A stretch of DNA of 32,802 bases from Vibrio atlanticus (GTDB lineage Bacteria > Pseudomonadota > Gammaproteobacteria > Enterobacterales > Vibrionaceae): contig NZ_AP025462.1 in the NCBI RefSeq assembly GCF_024347315.1, forward strand, positions 1 to 32,802. The letters run 5' to 3'. The notes under the pieces were generated by a model. The model did not search any database. It was not told the origin of the DNA and saw only the letters and a list, made by a program, of their open reading frames with translations. A program made the position numbers and the translations under genes. Below are positions 23,935 to 31,923 of the stretch, in pieces. Within the stretch, counting starts at the first letter, position 1; each line of letters starts with the position of its first letter.

Positions 23935-24480
23935 TATTGCATAATAAATAAATTCTTTTCCGCCAGACTCTGCAGCCTCTTCGGAACGAGTGATATAACC
24001 TGCACTGTAAAGTTTTTTCAATCGAGTACTGGCGTTAGGAATACTGATACCAAATGCAGCAGAGATACTCGCAGTCGTTGCAGAACCGTTATCTAAAACG
24101 AACTCAACTACATCTCGAGTACCTTTCGTCATTTCAGGACCTATCACTTTGTATTGATTTCCCGACCAAACCACTAGAGGTTGACCTTTTGCCTCAGCCG
24201 CATAGGACCAGTTATCAATAAGATCCTGATCAGCTACATCAATTAGATAAAAGCATTTTTCACCTCGATACAAACGAGCAAGAGCCACAACACTTTCACG
24301 TGGAAAAGACGCATCTGTCGCCTCTATCTCATCCAGAGAAATGCCGAATACAGAGCAAGAGGCATGAGAGTCGACTTCTTTCATCAATTTATGGAAAACA
24401 TCTTTCCCTTGAACATTACCAAAAGGGTGATCATCTTTCGTAAAATCGCGGAGTTTGATTATCATTTTATTCTGATTCAT
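23923..24480 (-). CDS. STAS-like (DUF4325-type) domain with C-terminal HTH
   Basis: The protein has 185 aa. The N-terminal ~100 residues (IIKLRDF, GKDVFHKLM, FGISLDEIEATDASFPRESVVALARLY) fit the STAS-like fold that partners GHKL ATPases. Residues about 115-175 form a winged helix (TRDVVEFVLDNGSATTASISAAFGISIPNASTRLKKLYSAGYI). It lies 28 bp downstream of the GHKL gene. By analogy with anti-anti-sigma systems, the GHKL protein would bind or phosphorylate it and the HTH would act on DNA. No target is known. The start is not fixed by a clear ribosome-binding site. Confidence 0.75.
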   Translation of the reverse strand: MNQNKMIIKLRDFTKDDHPFGNVQGKDVFHKLMKEVDSHASCSVFGISLDEIEATDASFPRESVVALARLYRGEKCFYLIDVADQDLIDNWSYAAEAKGQPLVVWSGNQYKVIGPEMTKGTRDVVEFVLDNGSATTASISAAFGISIPNASTRLKKLYSAGYITRSEEAAESGGKEFIYYAIKSD

Positions 24481-24508
24481 ATTGATAATTTAAGGAGAAG
24501 ATCTTAAA

Positions 24509-25603
24509 TTAATCAAGAGAAAAGTCAAAACAAATATGCGAACCACTTAATTTTTGTAGGCCATAACTCACTTTATGAGTAGAGAGTTTTCCTTGAGAGT
24601 AGATAAGGATTAGCTCGAAGTATTCCTGTCTAATGCGTATTTCTGCATTAAACTTGGCTGCAATATCACCACTTATTTTTAGCCCTAGGCCACGACTTTC
24701 ATCAGGGTTGTGTTCGGCACTGCTTATGCGTCCTCGTTCAAATACTCGCCTAATAAGCAGCGCATCATTTTCAGAGTGGACCGTTTTAAACTCTTCATAT
24801 AACTCTGGGTAACGCTCCTTTAAAACCAGTCGTAGCGAATTCGCAATTCCCACACCGCTATCTGAGATAACCGTTTGTATTCTATTGGTCTTCGAATAAA
24901 CTTGCAGCGCAGCAAAACCATCGATCGGCGATTTAGAGTGATCCCGAACGTTGCCAAAGAGTTCCGAAATCATAGTGAAAGCAGCATTGGAGTGTGTTTT
25001 ACCAGCCTGCTCTATGAAGGCTTGCTTAAGCTGAAGAGGAATGCTTTCATCTGGTTCTTCTGGAGCAATAACACCAAACTCCATAACCTTACTGTTTTGA
25101 CCATAATAACAAGATGCATCCTTTACATTAGGGGCAACGACAACATTCGGATCAATCAGCTCAAAAAAACCAATACGACACAAGTATGTGAAAGACTGAT
25201 CACACGCACTAAAATTTAATGAAACAGACTTATTTTGATGCACTAATTGGTTAATAAGAGCGAGTAGTTTTCCCAGAGAATCAAGTAAGAAACTCCCTCC
25301 AAGAAAAGTCATTTCAATTGCAGTAGTTTCCTGAGCCCATAAACCACTGTACTGCTTTATCACCTCTTCAAAACCATCGGAAGTTAACCAGCGACCTTCG
25401 GGAACAGGAAAGACCACTTCCAACGCTCCGTTAACTAAAGACCATTCATAGTCATCATTCTGGATAAAAGCAGAAGAATTAGCGTGCAGTAGTGCATTTA
25501 CTTTTTTGCGTTCAAAGCCCAAAACCGATGCTATTTTTTTGGCCTTTAATTTAGACTGTTTTCTTAACAAATTTTGAATTGTTGATTCCATTTCAATGCT
25601 CAT
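24509..25603 (-). CDS. GHKL ATPase with N-terminal HTH, STAS-partner kinase-like
   Basis: The protein has 364 aa. An N-terminal helix-turn-helix-like region (about 8-45: KLKAKKIASVLGFERKKVNALL) is followed by a mixed segment (95-150) that may itself be STAS-like. The C-terminal GHKL ATPase has an N box E214-x3-N218-x3-H222, a G1 box D248SGVGI and a G2 box RGLGL at 304-308. No DHp histidine box is seen, so it resembles anti-sigma/MutL-type GHKL proteins rather than a classical sensor kinase. First gene of a two-gene operon. Confidence 0.82.
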   Translation of the reverse strand: MSIEMESTIQNLLRKQSKLKAKKIASVLGFERKKVNALLHANSSAFIQNDDYEWSLVNGALEVVFPVPEGRWLTSDGFEEVIKQYSGLWAQETTAIEMTFLGGSFLLDSLGKLLALINQLVHQNKSVSLNFSACDQSFTYLCRIGFFELIDPNVVVAPNVKDASCYYGQNSKVMEFGVIAPEEPDESIPLQLKQAFIEQAGKTHSNAAFTMISELFGNVRDHSKSPIDGFAALQVYSKTNRIQTVISDSGVGIANSLRLVLKERYPELYEEFKTVHSENDALLIRRVFERGRISSAEHNPDESRGLGLKISGDIAAKFNAEIRIRQEYFELILIYSQGKLSTHKVSYGLQKLSGSHICFDFSLD

Positions 25604-26045
25604 AACCCTATGTCTACTAAGAGAATATATGGTCTAAAACATTTTTTTCAATCCGTTCAGTTTGAAACATAAATAAAATGTGAACTGACCACCACGACAC
25701 GACCACCGCTGCGCCTATAACCAACGAGTGACAATGTTTATTACGCCTACGATGTAACAGCATTTGCAAAGCTGGTTAAACTAGAGAACGGGGCGCAGCA
25801 TTGGGTGGGCGGGGGATGTGGTGTGTGTTTGTGGACAAGATAATACTCATTAGACACTGGGTACCCGATAACGAATTAAAGCGATAGTGGTTATTGGAAC
25901 ACAAACACTGCAGCCCGGTGCCAAATGGGCAAAGAAAAGAATGAGATCGAAGAGGGCTGGCCGAGTGCCGGGGGCACGCGCATTGGCCGGCACGGCCAAC
26001 AAAAACTACCCACACCAAAGAATGTACCAGGCAAATGAGGAAGTG

Positions 26046-26082
26046 AACGTATGAAAACACGTCGTTTGTGTTTTGATACGTT
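26046..26082. repeat. 37-bp hairpin, 15-bp arms
   Basis: AACGTATGAAAACAC (26046-26060) and GTGTTTTGATACGTT (26068-26082) are complementary at 14 of 15 positions around a 7-nt loop. It is the most stable isolated stem in the non-coding block. Confidence 0.8.
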
Positions 26083-26188
26083 AGCCAATAGCCCTGCTTT
26101 GCCCGTGTTTTTGGGCAAGGCAGATAAACAACTGCCAGCTTGCCTGGCCGCCTTAAAGCATGCTTTTTATGCGGTTGTGAAAATTTAC

Positions 26189-26279
26189 ACATAATGTCCA
26201 ATAATACTTGAAGTAGCCCAGTGCCCGACAGCTTGCTGGCGAACCGGCACGTGCTATTTTGTATTATTCCACATTATGT
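26189..26279. repeat. 91-bp inverted-repeat element
   Basis: The ends ACATAATGTCCAATAATAC (26189-26207) and GTATTATTCCACATTATGT (26261-26279) are inverse copies differing only at the two central C positions. An inner GTGCC/GGCAC stem (26221-26225/26246-26250) adds structure. It could be a MITE-like remnant, an attC-like folded site or a recombinase site. No flanking target duplication was recognised. Confidence 0.7.
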
Positions 26280-26513
26280 TCAATTTGAACTAAAGGCCCC
26301 AAGCTTGGGGTTTGGGGCTGGTAATAGATCTTTAAAGCAGCCTTGCTACGGAAGACAAAGCGCAGCCGCCTGGGTGGTGATGACGTTTATGTGATGGGCT
26401 GTGTCGCGCAGCGTCACGTGTTGAGCCCATGACATGTTTTTTCGTGGTCACCACTTAGAAGTGGCAATTTTTGACTGGAGTGCTGAGCAAGGCCACATTT
26501 TTAATGTAATAGC

Positions 26514-27209
26514 TTACTTCATTGCAGTTACGATTAGATGTTTCTTAATAACACCTTCAGCTCGAAACTCTACAACTTCCTGTTCTACAATAAAGCCTTG
26601 CTCTTCTAGCATTCTAATCACCCGTTTCGAATGTCCTAAGTATTTATGATATACATAATCGTTGTAGACAAACTTACCTCCCACCTTCAATACTCTGTAA
26701 AGCTCCTTTAGTTGGCTTTCATATATATTGAAATGCATGACGAAGCTGGATATAACAGCATCAACACTATTATCACCAGCATCAATCACTGCTTCATCAC
26801 CAAATACAGAAGCAGAAGCATTATCGGAAGAGTACACTTTTTCTGCTGTAAGAACAGCAAACTCACTTATGTCTAAGCCAATGAGCTTACCCAACTTAAT
26901 ATTTAATTTTGAGAAAACATTGAAAGAAGTACCACCACCGCAGCCAAAGTCGATGACATAATCATCTTCTTTAATATCTGAATTATTAATTATTAGTTCT
27001 ATAACTGATTCTGTATAATCATAATCTATTACATCACCGTTAAGCCTAATTCTTATCTCAGACAAACTACTAACATCGTTAATATTTAATTCTGAAGGAG
27101 GACTAGGTATATATATTTTATCCATATATCGATAATATTGATGTTCATTATAAATGATAGTGTCATCAAGAGAATTCTTTACATATATAAGATTATTAAA
27201 TAGTTCCAT
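26514..27209 (-). CDS. Class I SAM-dependent methyltransferase
   Basis: The protein has 231 aa. Motif I is VIDFGCGGGTS at about 84-94, followed by LIGLDISEFAV (acidic loop after strand 2), SVDAVISSFVMHF (motif IV-like) and LYRVLKVGGKFVYND. This is the UbiE/Methyltransf_11 style that acts mostly on small molecules. The ~75 N-terminal residues are not recognised and may bind the substrate. It is AT-rich like its upstream neighbour, from which it is separated by 1 bp. GGGAGA lies before the ATG, so it is the second gene of a two-gene operon. Confidence 0.85.
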   Translation of the reverse strand: MELFNNLIYVKNSLDDTIIYNEHQYYRYMDKIYIPSPPSELNINDVSSLSEIRIRLNGDVIDYDYTESVIELIINNSDIKEDDYVIDFGCGGGTSFNVFSKLNIKLGKLIGLDISEFAVLTAEKVYSSDNASASVFGDEAVIDAGDNSVDAVISSFVMHFNIYESQLKELYRVLKVGGKFVYNDYVYHKYLGHSKRVIRMLEEQGFIVEQEVVEFRAEGVIKKHLIVTAMK

Positions 27210-27210
27210 A

Positions 27211-28587
27211 TTATCTCCCGAAAACCCAAACCATAAAGCGTCTTGCGTAACTAGTATTATATACTACTTTAAACTGTTTATAATTAACACCTACAAGGGT
27301 AAGCATCAAAGATGACACCAAAATGTCAATTAAATATAAATTTGATTGTAAATAACTTAAACATAACTCTCTCCCACTATTAATAAGATCTTCACAACCA
27401 TATCTAGACCCTTGAAAATCAAAGAAAAAGTAACTACCAAACCATATTATGGCAGGGGTTATAAGTAAAATCTTCAAAGGCAAGGGAATTTTTGAATACT
27501 TTAAAAAAATATACTTTGTAGCAAGAGCAATACATGAACCTAACCATAGAAAATCAATACTAAAATTACCTAAAGAGGGGAATAATGACTTAAATTCAAT
27601 TGTATCTTGACGTGTTGCGTCAAGACCGATAGAACATAAAAGAGACAAAACAATACTAAAAATTAATATGCTTATCTCTCTCCTACGAGACGCAAATATA
27701 TCTTCAAACTGTACAGATGCAGAAAATTTTTCAACACTTTCTGATACAGTTTGATCTACATCACTTCCATTACTCATTCTAAATAATGAAGACTTGTAGA
27801 TACCTAGATCTTCCCAATCTTTAAAGTATTTCAAACTGTTTTGTGAATAAACTTTCTCTATAGATACATCATGTTTATCATCAATAGATGATGATGATTG
27901 CTTTATGTCATAGTTTTTATTCGTTTGTATATAAACTTTAAAATCAGATGAGCTATATTTAGCATCTTCTAATTTAACATCTACTTTTAATTTAAAACCT
28001 TGATGATTATTCTCTACTTTGCTTTTAAAAGATGTTTTAAACCAATAACCATTGGATACATACTCTTTCAAATCACTTTTAACATCCGTGAAAAAGTCAT
28101 TTAAGATTACAGAACCATTTGATTCCTTTATAGAGCAAGGAGCTATAATTACATCTTTAACAACGTTTTTTTTCTCCGTTATAAAAAACGCACCATCTTT
28201 ATCACCGGCATTATCTAAAGCTACATTTAACTCTTCTAGCCCTTCCTTATTGCCTGCGATGTCATTAATTTTGTTGATTAATTCTCGGTATGAAGCGGAG
28301 AACTTTGACGCTTTTCCCCAAAACTGATTTAGGACGACTTGCTCTTGATAAAATCTTGAACAATCATGATGTAGAAAAGGGGTCTCTTCATCATTAACAT
28401 TGAAGCTAACAATAACCTTGGGGTTAGTTACTTCACTCTTATAATGAAATGCTATAGCGTTATAAACTGTTACTTCAGCTTCTCCATCAACGATATCTCC
28501 AATGATAATAAATTGGAAAAACTTATCGATGTTTAACTTTACATCACCACTAGCCGAGTCTTCTCTTATTGATGTTGTTAATCTCAT
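27211..28587 (-). CDS. Large membrane protein with four C-terminal helices, unknown
   Basis: The protein has 458 aa. Residues 1-300 are soluble, serine/lysine-rich and without a signal peptide, so they are probably cytoplasmic. Transmembrane segments lie at about 305-322, 342-361, 369-389 and 415-434. No known motif was recognised. Composition is markedly AT-rich compared with the restriction genes, suggesting separate acquisition. It forms an operon with the methyltransferase and is followed upstream by a serine recombinase gene. Confidence 0.7.
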   Translation of the reverse strand: MRLTTSIREDSASGDVKLNIDKFFQFIIIGDIVDGEAEVTVYNAIAFHYKSEVTNPKVIVSFNVNDEETPFLHHDCSRFYQEQVVLNQFWGKASKFSASYRELINKINDIAGNKEGLEELNVALDNAGDKDGAFFITEKKNVVKDVIIAPCSIKESNGSVILNDFFTDVKSDLKEYVSNGYWFKTSFKSKVENNHQGFKLKVDVKLEDAKYSSSDFKVYIQTNKNYDIKQSSSSIDDKHDVSIEKVYSQNSLKYFKDWEDLGIYKSSLFRMSNGSDVDQTVSESVEKFSASVQFEDIFASRRREISILIFSIVLSLLCSIGLDATRQDTIEFKSLFPSLGNFSIDFLWLGSCIALATKYIFLKYSKIPLPLKILLITPAIIWFGSYFFFDFQGSRYGCEDLINSGRELCLSYLQSNLYLIDILVSSLMLTLVGVNYKQFKVVYNTSYARRFMVWVFGR

Positions 28588-28639
28588 CTAAAATCTCATT
28601 AACTATACCTAATCCACATTATCAGCATTCTATCAAAAT

Positions 28640-29188
28640 TCAAAGGCGTCCCGGTAGAACCTTATACACCGTCGTCCGACTGCACCCTAACTCTTTGCTG
28701 ATCGCATGCTTGTTCATACCTTGCTCTGCAAGCTCTTGAATGCGTTGGTGAAGCGTCTTATCAGGAAATCGGCCGAGGTGCCTCCCTTCAGCTCGTGCGC
28801 GCTCCCTACCCTCATTACAGCGCTGTAAGATTCGTTTTCTTTCCATCTCTGCGAACGCGGAAATGGTGGTATAAATTACTCTGCCTACATCACTATTGAT
28901 GTCCAAGTCTCCTAGATCATGAAAAACCAAACCGGCGTTCTTTTGCGCTAGCTGATCAGCAATTTGAAGAGCATCGATAGTATTACGGGCAATGCGGTCG
29001 ACTTTGGTAACGTGAATCACATCCCCTTCCCTCGCAAAATCGAGCAACAGGTTAAGCTGTTCCCTATCGGAAGATTTACCACTCGCTTGTTCTTGGTAAA
29101 TTTTTTCACAACCTATGGCTTTAAGCTGTTCAAGTTGAACATCAAGTGTTTGGTCTTGGGTGCTGACACGGGCATAGCCAATTTTCAT
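28640..29188 (-). CDS. Serine recombinase (resolvase/invertase family)
   Basis: The protein has 182 aa. The catalytic Ser9 is in YARVSTQDQ. D64-R65-x2-R68 is in KVDRIARN, and AFAEMERKRI starts the long E helix. The C-terminal helix-turn-helix (about 148-176: HQRIQELAEQGMNKHAISKELGCSRTTVYKVL) is of Tn3-resolvase/Hin type. The length is normal. Inverted repeats directly upstream (29201-29246 and 29291-29322) may be its sites. No transposase is present, so it probably acts in multimer resolution or on the adjacent cassette. Confidence 0.93.
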   Translation of the reverse strand: MKIGYARVSTQDQTLDVQLEQLKAIGCEKIYQEQASGKSSDREQLNLLLDFAREGDVIHVTKVDRIARNTIDALQIADQLAQKNAGLVFHDLGDLDINSDVGRVIYTTISAFAEMERKRILQRCNEGRERARAEGRHLGRFPDKTLHQRIQELAEQGMNKHAISKELGCSRTTVYKVLPGRL

Positions 29189-29200
29189 GAGAATTGCCTT

Positions 29201-29246
29201 AAAGTGAACATTAAGATCGGTTAATTTTAGTGTACATGTTCACTTT
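29201..29246. repeat. Inverted repeat upstream of the serine recombinase gene
   Basis: AAAGTGAACAT (29201-29211) and ATGTTCACTTT (29236-29246) are exact inverses separated by 24 bp, 12 bp before the recombinase start. It is a candidate res subsite or autoregulatory operator. Confidence 0.7.
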
Positions 29247-29290
29247 ATATTTAAAAGACTAACTGGACAATATTGAGAGGGGAATCATGC

Positions 29291-29322
29291 AATGTCCATA
29301 AAGTTACACCTTTATGGACATT
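29291..29322. repeat. 13-bp perfect inverted repeat containing AATGTCC
   Basis: AATGTCCATAAAG (29291-29303) and CTTTATGGACATT (29310-29322) form a hairpin with a 6-nt loop. No U-tract follows, so it is a poor terminator for the lipoprotein gene. It shares the AATGTCC word with the 26189-26279 element. TGTCC-type words resemble resolvase half-sites. Confidence 0.65.
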
Positions 29323-29334
29323 ACTTATCGAATA

Positions 29335-30138
29335 TTAATATTTTCTAACGGTGTGCTCAGCATAAGTAAAACCGAGAGCTGGTATCGAATAAGTAACTCC
29401 ATGAATAGTGATTCCACCATAAGCTCTTCCTTGCTTGTCCCAATCACGTAACAGAGCATTAAACGACTGAGGAAATTGGTAGCTGACGGTGTTTGTATAA
29501 CTGTCGCACTCTCCATGTCCCATAAACTGCGTATTGTCATCATTTAAAATGAACGTTGTATTATATCCACCTAATGCTTTATACCCGACATCATCACACT
29601 TACGCTGAGTAGTAAGATTCATAATAACATCTTTGTTTCGTAAAGATGGTTTGAGGGTGACATGATCGTCGCCCCCCTTTATGTAGGCTACATTATTATT
29701 GTATAAGCTGAATCCCTTTGAACTTCCAATAGTAACAAGACGTTCTACGTCTGACTTATTAAGCCTTGGTATTGGCCAAGAGCCAATAAGACCAGTTTGT
29801 TCTGCACTATGGCTATCAAGCTCCAAAAACGCTCCGTTAAATTTATATAAATAACGACTGTAAGCCACTGGAAAGTTGTCCATGTCTGAACGTTCATAGA
29901 TCTTGACGATTTCAATCATATCGCCCTTCTCTCGGGCATATACGCTTGAATAAAGCAAAATACCTTTGCTCTTAATACTCCCCACTTGAAGAGGCTCTTC
30001 CCCTATAGCAACCATACTCGGGGCAGCAAGTACGACATCTACATTCTGATACATATCCGGTGTCGACTCGGTCTGATGGGCGCAACCTGAAATAGTAAAT
30101 GCAGCAATAACAGTAATGGTAAGTCCTTTTATTCTCAT
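29335..30138 (-). CDS. Lipoprotein of unknown function
   Basis: The protein has 267 aa from ATG 30138. The 9-residue longer start at 30165 would break the signal peptide pattern. The signal MRIKGLTITVIAAFTISGC ends at a lipobox ISGC, with AHQTEST following. The mature part has mixed strands, Cys pairs (KCDDVG, GECDSY) and aromatic residues. No domain recognised. It stands alone between two recombinase genes, an unusual neighbourhood for an envelope gene, and may be cargo. Confidence 0.75.
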   Translation of the reverse strand: MRIKGLTITVIAAFTISGCAHQTESTPDMYQNVDVVLAAPSMVAIGEEPLQVGSIKSKGILLYSSVYAREKGDMIEIVKIYERSDMDNFPVAYSRYLYKFNGAFLELDSHSAEQTGLIGSWPIPRLNKSDVERLVTIGSSKGFSLYNNNVAYIKGGDDHVTLKPSLRNKDVIMNLTTQRKCDDVGYKALGGYNTTFILNDDNTQFMGHGECDSYTNTVSYQFPQSFNALLRDWDKQGRAYGGITIHGVTYSIPALGFTYAEHTVRKY

Positions 30139-30265
30139 GACACTTCTTCTTATATTGAAATCCACAATATCTGCATCTTAAATAACGGTCTAAAAATCAT
30201 CAATGTGAGCGATTTAATTAAGAGATGTACATCGTTTATTTTTATAATTCAGATACTTAAAACCG

Positions 30266-30871
30266 CTAACTACAACTTAACTTTCGTCTTTTTACATAAT
30301 CCCTTAGCGTACTTGGCGCTTCATCAATCAATTTTGCCGTCGGTCGAATACCTAAGCCCATTTTTAGATACTTCTCTATTTGCTCACGCTTAGCATCGAG
30401 CTTCAGCTTCTCAGCTTGACCCTTTGGTCTCCCAAGAATCATGCCGTTTTTCTTTCTAGCGGCAAGCGCTTCCTTCGTTCTCATAGAGATAAATTCTCGC
30501 TCTATTTCTGCCGCTAGTCCAAGCACCGTAGCGGTTATACGAGATTGCATTGAACCATCTAGCTGCAAGTTCTGTTTGGCGATATAGACATTGATCTTCT
30601 TTTCCATACACACTTCTAGCACCTCAAGCACTTGTAACGTCGAACGCGCAATTCGACTGACTTCAGCAAACACGATGCAATCTCCGCTCGTCATCCCCTC
30701 CACTAACGCACCTAATTTACGTTGCCGCCACTTCTTCTTTCCTGTCACCACATCTTCAACAAACACCAGATTGCCTATCCCAACCTTATTGGTGTAGTCA
30801 TAGATCCCGTGTTTTTGGTTTGCCACATCTTGGCTGTCTGATGAGACTCTTAAATACGCGTAGTTCGCCAT
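30266..30871 (-). CDS. Serine recombinase, plasmid resolvase-like
   Basis: The protein has 201 aa. MANYAYLRVSSD places the catalytic Ser at residue 10. FAEVSRIARST and LGLAAEIEREFISMRTKEAL carry the other family motifs, and the C-terminal GRPKGQ linker plus helix-turn-helix binds DNA. AAGGAGAAAGC lies before the ATG. This type is common next to plasmid replication genes, where it resolves multimers. It differs clearly from the 28640-29188 protein, so the two probably use different sites. Confidence 0.93.
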   Translation of the reverse strand: MANYAYLRVSSDSQDVANQKHGIYDYTNKVGIGNLVFVEDVVTGKKKWRQRKLGALVEGMTSGDCIVFAEVSRIARSTLQVLEVLEVCMEKKINVYIAKQNLQLDGSMQSRITATVLGLAAEIEREFISMRTKEALAARKKNGMILGRPKGQAEKLKLDAKREQIEKYLKMGLGIRPTAKLIDEAPSTLRDYVKRRKLSCS

Positions 30872-30965
30872 GCTTTCTCCTTAATTAAAGGCGATCCAAA
30901 CTGGACAAGCTGAGCGAAAAAATATAAACGGGTAACAGAGAATGCGAACAATGTCAGATAAAAAA

Positions 30966-30988
30966 ACAGCACCGAATGTCGGTGCTGT
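30966..30988 (-). terminator. Terminator of the replication operon
   Basis: ACAGCACCGA (30966-30975) and TCGGTGCTGT (30979-30988) form a perfect 10-bp stem with loop ATG. On the minus strand TTTTTT follows directly. It ends the rep-helicase transcript. Confidence 0.92.
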
Positions 30989-31008
30989 ATGAAAGTGTGA
31001 TCGGTCGC

Positions 31009-31923
31009 TTACAAAACGTCCCTGAGGTTTTTACGCTCTTCAATTTCTTCTTGTTCTGGAATAGTCCCGGGCAGCGTGATTTTTTTAGGGCTCTGCTTAA
31101 TGCTTTGCGCTGAACGCGCAGGCTTAGACGCCTTCGATTTCAAACTGAATACCTGTGGATTAATAGTGAGGTTTTGTCTCACTTCAACCACGAACTCTTG
31201 ATTTTCATTTTCAGGTAAGTAATTGCTCTTAAGGTATTTAATCGACAACGATTCTTTGTTTCTCTTTAGCGTAAACAAGCACTTTGTTAGTCGCATTATC
31301 GATGTTAAACCGGCACCTGAGGCCATGGTAATTTCTTGGTTACCGCGGATTTCATCTTTATTCACATGATGAATAAGCAACAAGCTGGCACCTGATTCAC
31401 TGGCAAGGCTCTGAAAAACATTTTTAATTAAGCGATCGTGTTTTACTTCCTCACAACGGCCTATTGATTCCGTTACAGTGTCAACGATCACTAAGTCGAA
31501 TTCAGAGAAGGTTTGCTTGAGTTGTTCTGAGTACTGTTTATGTTCTGCCTGTTCTTGTAACGAGCTATCGGGTGGAATCACTATCGGATCAAGATCAGTA
31601 AGAAAGTGGAGATTGTTTTTTAACTCTGACTTTATAGTGGCAGTGCAATTAGCCAGCTTTTCTTTCATGCGAGATTGAATCACGCCGGCTCCGTCTTCTG
31701 AACTCAATACCAAGGTTTTTGCGGGTTTGTCGGCTGCGCTCATCCCGAGTAAAGACATTGAAGAAGCGTGTTCCATTGCTATGCAAAGAGCCAGGTGAGA
31801 TTTACCAACGTTAGGCGCGGCAATCAGCATGCCTACATGTCCTTTAAGTAAACCTTTCAAACTGAAGCTTAGGTTCTGACTTTCAGGAGAAGACATCAAA
31901 CTATCAAGAGATTGAGTGATCAT
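31009..31923 (-). CDS. RepA-type hexameric replicative helicase (AAA_25/RecA fold)
   Basis: The protein has 304 aa. The Walker A is AAPNVGKS at 35-42, preceded by GMLIAAP. LVLSSEDGAGVIQSRM (about 71-86) matches the RSF1010-RepA-like family motif. Walker B is DLVIVDTVTES, and LLIHHVNKD with GAGLTSIMR form motif H3-like parts. The last 50 residues are basic and low-complexity (SKASKPARSAQSIKQSPKK). The ATG overlaps the initiator stop by 4 bp, so the two proteins are co-translated. A plasmid with its own helicase depends less on host DnaB loading. Confidence 0.88.
   Translation of the reverse strand: MITQSLDSLMSSPESQNLSFSLKGLLKGHVGMLIAAPNVGKSHLALCIAMEHASSMSLLGMSAADKPAKTLVLSSEDGAGVIQSRMKEKLANCTATIKSELKNNLHFLTDLDPIVIPPDSSLQEQAEHKQYSEQLKQTFSEFDLVIVDTVTESIGRCEEVKHDRLIKNVFQSLASESGASLLLIHHVNKDEIRGNQEITMASGAGLTSIMRLTKCLFTLKRNKESLSIKYLKSNYLPENENQEFVVEVRQNLTINPQVFSLKSKASKPARSAQSIKQSPKKITLPGTIPEQEEIEERKNLRDVL

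Larger units (their letters stand above)
25604..26513. other. Non-coding, hairpin-rich region of 0.9 kb
   Basis: No credible gene is found, and ORFs here lack start signals. Perfect or near-perfect dyads follow one another: 25983-25999, 26046-26082, 26099-26118, 26134-26148, 26155-26166, 26189-26279, 26278-26290, 26297-26310 (CCCCAAGCTTGGGG) and 26444-26464 (two overlapping dyads). The density suggests a DNA or RNA folding function, such as a transfer origin, a single-strand origin or promoter, or a recombination platform. None is proven. Confidence 0.6.

Noticed and set aside
25776..26201. 141-codon and 75-codon minus-strand ORFs in the hairpin-rich block
   Set aside because: They lie in a region dominated by palindromes, have no start signals and give low-quality Cys/Pro/His-rich translations. 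Treated as chance ORFs.
26189..26279. Integron attC site
   Set aside because: The element is palindromic and of attC-like length, but I could not find the RYYYAAC and GTTRRRY core sites in the right places and no integrase is present.
26434..26649. 71-codon plus-strand ORF at the end of the block
   Set aside because: It overlaps the methyltransferase gene on the other strand, which has clear motifs.
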